DNA from: Oryzias latipes
Lineage: Eukaryota; Chordata; Actinopteri; Beloniformes; Adrianichthyidae
Direction: 5' to 3'
Assembly (NCBI RefSeq): GCF_002234675.1
Contig: NC_019880.2
Span: 19,790,789-19,854,788 of the forward strand
DNA length: 64,000 nt
Shown here: in pieces, positions 58,401 through 64,000 of the stretch
Layout: each line of letters begins with the position of its first letter
Numbering within the stretch: the stretch's first letter is position 1
The notes under the pieces: generated by a model
Databases searched by the model: none
What the model was told of the DNA's origin: nothing
What the model saw: the letters and a program-made list of their open reading frames with translations, nothing else
Program-made: the position numbers and the translations under genes

Positions 58401-61400
58401 TTGTTTTTCTGTTCTTTTCTCATTCATCTTTCCCCTGACCTTTTCCAAATGATGTGAGGATAAAACTGTATGCAATGTTAAGCCTGGTGCCGGAATAGCT
58501 GTGAAATGTGTGTATTTGTTTGCTCAGACTATAGCCAGACAGCTGGCGGAGATCCTGCTCAGAGGAATGTGTGAACAGAGTTACTGGTCTCCTCTGGAAG
58601 ACCCGCCTGCCGTGTCCCCACTGGACGATCCCACACGGCAAGGACACATTTACATAAAGAACTACAGCCTGAGTCGAAGTCCACGATTGTACTCGGGAGA
58701 GAAGTAAGGGTTTTGATTGGCGCTGAAGTAAAAGCTTTGTTTTTTAAATGATTTCTCCATCTCACTGCTTTTCTTTGCCTTTTCAGCCTGTTTTGCCCTC
58801 AGGAGAACACCGAAGAAGCTTTGCTGCTTCTTCTCATTAGTGAGTCCATGGTGAGACGCACTCTATGGGAGTGAAGGGTTAAAGAATAACCTTCAGAAAC
58901 ATTGACAGAAAAAAGTGTTAACCTCTTTTGTGTGTGTTTAAGGCTAACCGCGACGCTGTCCTGAGTCGGATTCCTGAACACAATAATGATCGGATCATCA
59001 GCCTCCAGTCTGCCTCTGTTGTGTATGACCTGCTGACTATAGCTTTGGGCAGAAGGGGACAGTATGAGATGCTGTCAGAGGTGAATGATTGAAAATTATG
59101 TGTCTGAAACACCAAAATGACAGTGCTCCTTACTCATGAACACATGATCCATTGTCTAATTCGGAGTCTTATTAGAATAAACAATATCAGATTTTGGTGA
59201 TAAAATTGGAGGTATGTCTTATTTTTTTAAGTGTTTGGAGAGAGCCATGAAGTTTGCCTTTGAGGAGTTCCATTTGTGGTACCAGCTCGCTCTGTCCCTG
59301 ATGGCTGCCGGTAAATCAGCCCGTGCCGTTAAAGTATTAAAGGAGTGCATCCGCCTGAAGCCGGATGATCCCACCATCCCACTGCTAGCTGTCAAGCTGT
59401 GCATCGGACCTCTACACTGGGTTAAAATCTCACACTTTCTTTCACACAGAACCTGTCTGATTCTGAGTCACAACTTCATTTTTGGACTCTGACTATATTT
59501 GATTATTTTTTAGCTGGATGAAGGTGAGATGTTTGCCAAGATGGTGATTGACATGGGAGAGAAAGCTGCTGAATTTCGAGCCAAAGGTTACTTGGCCATT
59601 GGTCTGGTTTACAGCCTCAAAGCCACCGATGGTAAGTCTGCAAAGTCTAAGTGATTGTGCTGCATTCTTCGGCTGAAAAATAAATTAAATAATTTAGTTA
59701 AATTTATTCAAACTCAATAATTGTTTATACAACTCAAATTTACGTATTTATCTAACTAAATGTCACATTACTCCATTAATCTTTTTTCCATCTTAATTAC
59801 TTATATTTCTTGAACTTTCATATGTCTAAGTTTGAGCCGGCAGATATGCTCATTTTTACAACAATAAAAAGAACGGAAAAAAAATGCACCGAGTGCAAAA
59901 ACTCACTAAAGAATTTTCCGTCACTGTCATAACAGCACTGAGCGGTAGGGGTGCTATATAAAGTCATCACCTATCCTTTACTCTCACTCATGGTGCAGAG
60001 ACGTAAGCATAGTAGGACAAAATAGCTCGGCCAAACACGGTGAAACACAGTAAAACAGCTATACAACTAAACACATTTTGTAAAAAACCCACACTTAAAC
60101 CCAAATCCGTCCAGACAGGCAAAGGGAATGATATCCCAGAATCCCTCACGGTGCCGATCTAACAGCAGCATCAAAGTTACACCTACTTAATTGAATTAAT
60201 TTGAACGAAAGGAAAATAACTGTCTGAAAACTACGTGTAATTTTTAACAAAAATTCTTTTTCTTTCCAACATCCATATGTGGTCTTATCACCCTCTCATG
60301 GTGGAAAAAGTATTATCTGAGCTTCTTCATCCACTAAATCCTCTTCAAATGGACACGCCATGTTGCTTCACCTCTCTGTAAACAAACTAACCTTCAACTA
60401 AACCTGCTCCGGACCAGGTTATGTTCAGAGCATGAGTTGCCATGGTAACTTGACCTACCCTGAAACATACCTCCATTTCTGGAACCGAAAGCTGAGGTCA
60501 TCAACTTTCTTAGCCTCAAACTTATCGTGGGAGCTAGCATAACCTGCTTTCTGGAATACCCCCCAGGGAGCGTTTGACCTGCCGATTGTAGATTGTATGC
60601 AACAACTACAAGCTTTTTCCAACAGCATGTTTTTGTTTGGTCCTGATTCACCACAATTTGAATAAAGAAATATACTCAAACGCAGTTTTAATCTTCTTTA
60701 AATATGTCCTCTATCATGAGAAAAATGTTACAAGAACATGTTGAAAACACCAAAAACACAGTCGGTCTTTAAGGAAACCTGCAATAAAATTGTTTATCTG
60801 GACCCAACACTTTTTTTTTAAATAAAAATTGGTTCCTTGGCGCTGCTTCATAAATTAGTTCTAAATAAATGAAGAGAACACATTTCCATTTTTTTTAAAT
60901 GCCACAAATCACATATTTACTCCCTAATCTGGACTTTTTGCAGAAGTGTGAACATTATATGTTACTCCATGTGTTAAGCCTTGTGTTAAATTTATTTCCT
61001 TGGTTTCCTTTATGTCTTTATAGCCTCATTGCGAAGCTCACAGGAGGAGTATCAGAGGAAAGCCTTGGGAGCCTTCCAAAGGTTTGGACTGGACTGTGCA
61101 TTTATTTACATTATTTTCCCACCGCTCTGACCCAATGTCCCCAAAGTTAAAGCTTCATTTGAATGTTTTTTAAATCGGTTTATGACTGCATGCATTTCTT
61201 TTGTTCTTCTTCTGCAGAGCACAGAGTTTGTCTCCGACTGACCATCTTGCAGCCTTCTACTTAGCGCTGCAGCTTGCCGTTTCCAGACAGGTACTGATCA
61301 CATGAAGTCGCATATGAAGTATATTTGAGATGTTAAATTTAGACATTGTCAAATGTGATGTTATCCCAGCTCCAATGAAAACCTGCAGTGTTTGTGTCTA

Positions 61401-62262
61401 GATCCCTGAGGCGCTAGGCTATGTCCGGCAGGCACTGCAGCTTCAAGGAGACGACGTCCACTCTCTCCACCTGCTGGCCCTCCTTCTTTCCGCTCAGAAA
61501 CATTACCACGATGCCCTCAACATCATAGAAATGGCTCTGTCCGAGTATCCCGAGAACTTCAAGTGAGCATCTCTTTAAGTAAAAATGTTGTGTATTTCTG
61601 TTGTGGTGCATGAAGAAGCAAACCAGCGAGTTTAAACGATGTTTGTGTGTGACGCAGTTTGCTTTACACTAAAGTGAAGCTGGAGGCCATGTGTAGAGGA
61701 CCAGAGGAAGCTCTGCTCACCTGTAAACACATGCTGCAGATCTGGAAGAGCTTTTACAACCTCACAAACCCCAGGTTTGCACGCATCACTCACCTGCTAA
61801 GCCCTTATGACCTGCATCATTTTTTTCATAATGGAAGTGGTGGAAGCTGCAGTATGCTTGTTTTACAAACGTTTTTTATTCTGGCTTGAAATAAAAGTTA
61901 TTTGTTGTCTTTTCAATTAAAACATTTGTTGTTGTTTTTTTACTGAAAGATTTCCTATTAAAACCTTTAATCTTTTGGCTTCACTGTATGTTTATAGTAC
62001 AAAGATTAAAATAATATTGAATTGGTTTGAATTAAAAAACAAAAAAGGCAGAAATATTTCTGTTTGATCCTGAAGAGATTACTGCTGAATTGATAAGGAA
62101 CTAAATCCATTTATCATTTTTGCTTAATGTAATAACACCAATCCCTGTCCTGATGTATGCGCAGTGATTCGGGGCGGGGCAGCAGTTTGCTGGACAGAGC
62201 CATCGCCGACAGGCGACAACTCAACGCCATGACTTTGCCCGACTTCAGTGACCCTGAAACTG
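46475..62262 (+). CDS. ttc7b: Tetratricopeptide repeat protein 7B (5' 17 exons)
   Basis: TPR scaffold that joins PI4KA and FAM126 into the complex making PtdIns4P at the plasma membrane, recruited by EFR3. Exons: 46475-46595, 50618-50772, 50884-50959, 51049-51141, 54677-54840, 56929-57050, 57880-57958, 58528-58703, 58787-58850, 58943-59080, 59232-59420, 59514-59631, 61024-61081, 61218-61290, 61402-61562, 61658-61774, 62165-62262. All phases join, giving 667 residues plus one base, against about 843 aa for human TTC7B. The rest lies past the window. Landmarks are [19 protein letters not shown] at the N-terminus, [34 protein letters not shown], the TPR-rich [19 protein letters not shown] and [16 protein letters not shown]. 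Sequence fits TTC7B rather than TTC7A. An in-frame ATG at 46445 could add ten residues. Confidence 0.95.
48050..48445 (-). repeat. AGGGCC...TTTGGCACACTAAAGA repeat, inverted copy 2
   Basis: The right part ('agtgtgccaaaggtaata', 'ttttactctgaaaggct', 'aggcccttta') is the reverse complement of the 45163 and 62378 copies. The left part (48050-48300) is related to the body following 62510. Confidence 0.6.
49158..49496. mobile_element. Small MITE with perfect 14-bp inverted ends
   Basis: Starts AAAGTCCCACTCCA and ends TGGAGTGGGACTTT, exact inverted complements, 339 bp apart. The interior shares 'aactatgtcctagaaaatgac' and 'aaaacagcatgatcataatt' with 43265-43410 and 26440-26545. No coding frame and no clear target duplication. 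Confidence 0.75.
50462..50480. repeat. Poly-G run
   Basis: Nineteen-base stretch almost all G, a candidate site for assembly error or length polymorphism. Confidence 0.9.
52583..54195 (-). mobile_element. Tc1-like transposon remnant with foreign core
   Basis: Left end TACAGTGGGGCAGAAAAG at 52581-52598. Minus-strand transposase pieces: [19 protein letters not shown] with the helix-turn-helix (54022-53834), [11 protein letters not shown] through [13 protein letters not shown] (53722-53531), and [19 protein letters not shown] (about 53070-52990). The part between about 53093 and 53540 is unrelated DNA replacing transposase sequence. The right terminal repeat is absent; the element runs into another repeat at about 54196. 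Confidence 0.8.
53093..53540. repeat. Unrelated insert inside the Tc1 remnant
   Basis: Includes 'acacgtttgcgcaaaactttatcgcaattctagaaaaggcg' and 'gataaaacaaacttacgcaataagtcattgataaacacgg', text with no relation to Tc1 transposase. It probably derives from another transposon. Boundaries are set by where transposase similarity stops and resumes. Confidence 0.6.
54196..54400. repeat. Dispersed repeat starting CGTATTTTCCGGGCTATAG
   Basis: 'ccgtattttccgggctatagagcgcacctgag' and 'aagccgcacc' repeats are typical of a widespread teleost non-autonomous element. The right end was not determined. Confidence 0.6.
54853..55460. mobile_element. hAT MITE with perfect 8-bp target duplication
   Basis: Ends TAGGCCTGCACAATAT and, inverted, TAGGGCTGCACGATAT. 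Flanked by GTGTGTTT at 54845-54852 and 55461-55468. Subterminal regions share 'taccgcaaatttatcgttatcgcaatat' near both ends. A second MITE is nested at 55081-55271. Confidence 0.9.
55081..55271. mobile_element. MITE nested in the hAT MITE
   Basis: Long inverted ends: TAACCCTGGTCCTGAAGAGC at the left, and TTGAGGACCAGGGTTA at the right. The palindromic arm extends about 40 bp ('ctcaaccctgcctgttttcca' against 'tggaaaacagacagggttgag'). Confidence 0.9.
55541..56896 (+). mobile_element. Tc1-like transposon with long inverted ends
   Basis: The right arm (about 56700-56896) ends CCAAACTTTTGGTCTGTTCTG followed by TA. The left arm, matching it in inverted order through 'gaacctagaatatgac' and 'cttcagtgtgatt' segments, starts near 55541 and lacks its outermost part. 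Terminal repeats are therefore about 150-200 bp, the long-repeat type of Tc1-like element. It carries a transposase pseudogene. Confidence 0.85.
55880..56735 (+). pseudogene. Tc1-like transposase with frameshift and deletion
   Basis: ATG at 55880 opens [20 protein letters not shown], which hits a stop at about 55973 through a one-base shift. The continuing frame (55972-56427) encodes the DNA-binding region with [19 protein letters not shown] and the catalytic [17 protein letters not shown]. The segment after it is deleted before the DIDPKHTS block (around 56420) and an EPNPDNLG-like third block; the end is at TGA 56733-56735. Inactive. Confidence 0.85.
57051..57879 (+). other. ttc7b intron 6
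   Basis: AT-rich intron; no repeat or regulatory element could be named. Confidence 0.5.
57959..58527 (+). other. ttc7b intron 7
   Basis: Contains 'atatgtcctctatcatcagaaaaaatgtcacaag' at 58300, which recurs at 60700-60740 and marks a shared dispersed repeat. Confidence 0.5.
59632..61023 (+). other. ttc7b intron 12, mostly repeats
   Basis: Holds repeat copy 59680-60575 and its continuation to about 60780, then AT-rich sequence to the acceptor. Confidence 0.6.
59680..60575. repeat. Long dispersed repeat, copy 2 (partner 42290-43200)
   Basis: Same order and orientation of blocks as the copy in fam177a1 intron 3, with substitutions and small indels throughout. It is followed at 60640-60690 by 'gtcctgattcaccacaatttgaataaagaaatat', the inverted form of the sequence at 42020-42065. 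Confidence 0.85.
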
Positions 62263-62377
62263 GTAGGCAGCAAGTCTTTCTTCTGATCTGGGGTTTTCTT
62301 CTTTTCACATCAGTCACTCCTCCTCCCATTAATTTCCACTCTGGTAAAACTAACGCCTTGAAATGTATACTTTTTAA

Positions 62378-62970
62378 AGGGCCTTAATCATGCTATTCCT
62401 AAGCATTTCAGAGTAAACTGTATCCATATATATGATAATATAAAACATTTGGCACACTAAAGATCACATTTATTTATTATATGAGTCATTTTTGCACTTC
62501 ATTTATCTACCCAGAAGTAAGACCACTCAATCTCTGAGGCACTGCCTGTTGCTCCTTGTGGTTGCTGTCCATTTTACATGACGTCAACTCGGCAGTGTGA
62601 CTCCGTTTCACCCATGAAAACAAACAATATCCGTACTTTTGCAAAGATGGATGGGCATCTTGTGCATATAAAATGAAAGCGTTTTTGCTGATCACCGCTA
62701 GCTCCACAGAGAAAGTGGGTGTTAGCCTGGAGGCAATGCTGGCACTGCAGACTCTTCTGGTAAGTCTCTCCACTTTGTGACATCACAATGTGAAGACCCA
62801 CTCGTTTTCGTGGACTGGGAGGGGCTGGAGCTCATAGCGCAAGGTTTTAGAGGAATGCTCAGAGAACCTAGACTGGAGCGAAATACTGCTTTGTATGAAA
62901 TGACATTTGTGCCACCACATGGAGAACAAAAGTCACAGTTTTGAGATAAAACGTTTTTACGTTGCAAACA
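62378..62970 (+). repeat. AGGGCC...TTTGGCACACTAAAGA repeat, copy 3
   Basis: The left part repeats the 45163 copy. The body to about 62970, with 'cactttgtgacatcacaatgtgaagacc', looks like one interspersed element related to the inverted copy at 48050. Confidence 0.55.
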
Positions 62971-63619
62971 AAATGTTCAGTTTTAAAAAGAAAACTTTCA
63001 AAGTAATAAATGAAAATATTCAGTGTTAGCTTTCAAAATACATGTATGTGTTTGCAACACAAATGTTTTCAGATGAGTTGTTTGTCATCTCGGTGTCACC
63101 CTATCGTTGATTTTGCGTTAACAACTTTCAGTTAAGCGTAATGTTTGTGCCACCAAACAGCCGATTAGAGCCAAGACGGTTCATGCGGATTGGTCTAGCT
63201 TCTATCCAATCAAGTATGTTTGTCTTGCCTTCACTGTGCCTACAGCAGATGCCGGACTTTGCATAGGTTCAGTTTGACCGGGATTCTGCAGCCTTCAACC
63301 TTGACCCGTTTCTCTCTGAGTAGAACCCAGAAGGAGCAGCAAGGCAAAAATACAACATCATTCTGTATTTATTTATGTTGATGTCGCAACCAGTGTGTTC
63401 AGTCAGAAGCAGAAAGAAAAGCATCTCAGACTCTTATTTCATTCAAGCTTTCATCCAGTTAGTATTATATATTATTACATATTATTATCTTTTTATTATT
63501 TTTCACAAATCATTTTATATTTTACAATAGACAAAAGCAGATATGAGTTCTTAAAAATACACCGTGTGCAACACTCTATTATCTGCTGACGCAAATGTAC
63601 TCAAATGAATAATTAACAT

Positions 63620-63842
63620 TTACACCTAGGGACAATTTAGGTTGACCAATTAACCTATGAAGCATGTTTTTGGACGGTGGGAGGAAGACTGAGACCCCGG
63701 AGAAAACCCACGCATGCACGCATGCAAACTCCACACAGAAATGTCCCCCATTGATGTTCTAGTCCAGGTCCAGGTCCGGACTTGAACGGGGGCCTTCTTG
63801 CTTTGAGGCAAGAGCGCTAACCACTGCCACCGTGCAGCCCTG
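63620..63842 (-). mobile_element. SINE-like retroposon, inverted copy
   Basis: Reverse complement starts AGGGCTGCACGGTGG, then 'cagtggttagcgctcttgcctc' (A-box region), a B-box-like GTTCAAGTCC, and 'tttgcatgcgtgcatgcgtgggttttctccgg'. Same family as 37615-37909, but it retains the B box. 5' end near 63842; the tail side is truncated near 63620. Confidence 0.75.
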
Positions 63843-64000
63843 TCTACATTTAGATTTTCTTTTTAACCCGTTAGTTTTTTCGTTTTTTTTAAATTATCTT
63901 TATGAACCTTTCCTGTTTACTACTTGTCAAACGTACTCGTCAGCACAGGGGAGCCGCTCCAGGGATGAGCAGCTTCCCTGGTTCAGACCTGCTCACAAAA

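Larger units (their letters stand above)
62263..64000 (+). other. ttc7b intron 17, runs off the window
   Basis: No further ttc7b exon was found. Contents are a repeat at 62378-62970, AT-rich DNA, and an inverted SINE-like copy at 63620-63842. Confidence 0.6.

Noticed and set aside
62263-64000. Search for the next ttc7b exon
   Set aside because: No frame resembling the expected continuation with a proper acceptor was found, so the gene continues beyond the window.

Overview
This 64-kb window is nuclear DNA of a teleost fish. The evidence is intron-split vertebrate genes with GT-AG junctions, an AT-rich background, long (TG)n and (TA)n microsatellites, and a dense load of fish-type transposons (Tc1-like, hAT, RTE, Ty3/gypsy, tRNA-type SINEs, MITEs). 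The species cannot be fixed from the sequence alone; a percomorph such as a medaka relative is a plausible guess.

Five protein-coding genes were reconstructed exon by exon, with reading phase checked at every junction. They are nfkbia (+, 15344-18052, 6 coding exons, 316 aa), prorp (-, 33472-22794, 10 coding exons, 616 or 602 aa), ppp2r3c (+, 34337-39104, 13 coding exons, 457 aa), fam177a1 (-, 44516-41346, 5 coding exons, 186 aa) and ttc7b (+, from 46475, 17 exons seen, continuing past the right edge). NFKBIA, PRORP, PPP2R3C and FAM177A1 are also neighbours on human chromosome 14q13. PSMA6, which lies between NFKBIA and PRORP in human, is not seen here. TTC7B, far away in human (14q32), is joined on instead.

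Layout: 1-15 kb has no host gene and is a transposon graveyard. It holds a stack of nested insertions (a gypsy relic split by a hAT, itself split by a second hAT, itself carrying a 5'-truncated RTE retrotransposon with an unbroken 703-codon frame), an intron-containing IS630/Tc1-type transposase relic, and four copies of a 205-210 bp MITE. 15-18 kb is nfkbia with a kappa-B site upstream. 18-22.8 kb is intergenic repeats, including a fifth MITE copy and a (TA)n tract. 22.8-39.1 kb is the head-to-head prorp/ppp2r3c pair. 41.3-64 kb is the head-to-head fam177a1/ttc7b pair.

The genes do not form one pathway. nfkbia encodes the NF-kappa-B inhibitor, prorp the mitochondrial tRNA 5'-end nuclease, ppp2r3c an EF-hand PP2A regulatory subunit, ttc7b a scaffold of the plasma-membrane PI4KA complex, and fam177a1 a small conserved protein of poorly defined function. 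The most striking structural signal is transposons packed against splice sites: two Tc1-like elements lie 17-30 bp upstream of acceptors and a hAT lies 12 bp downstream of a donor. No new defence or metabolic system was found.
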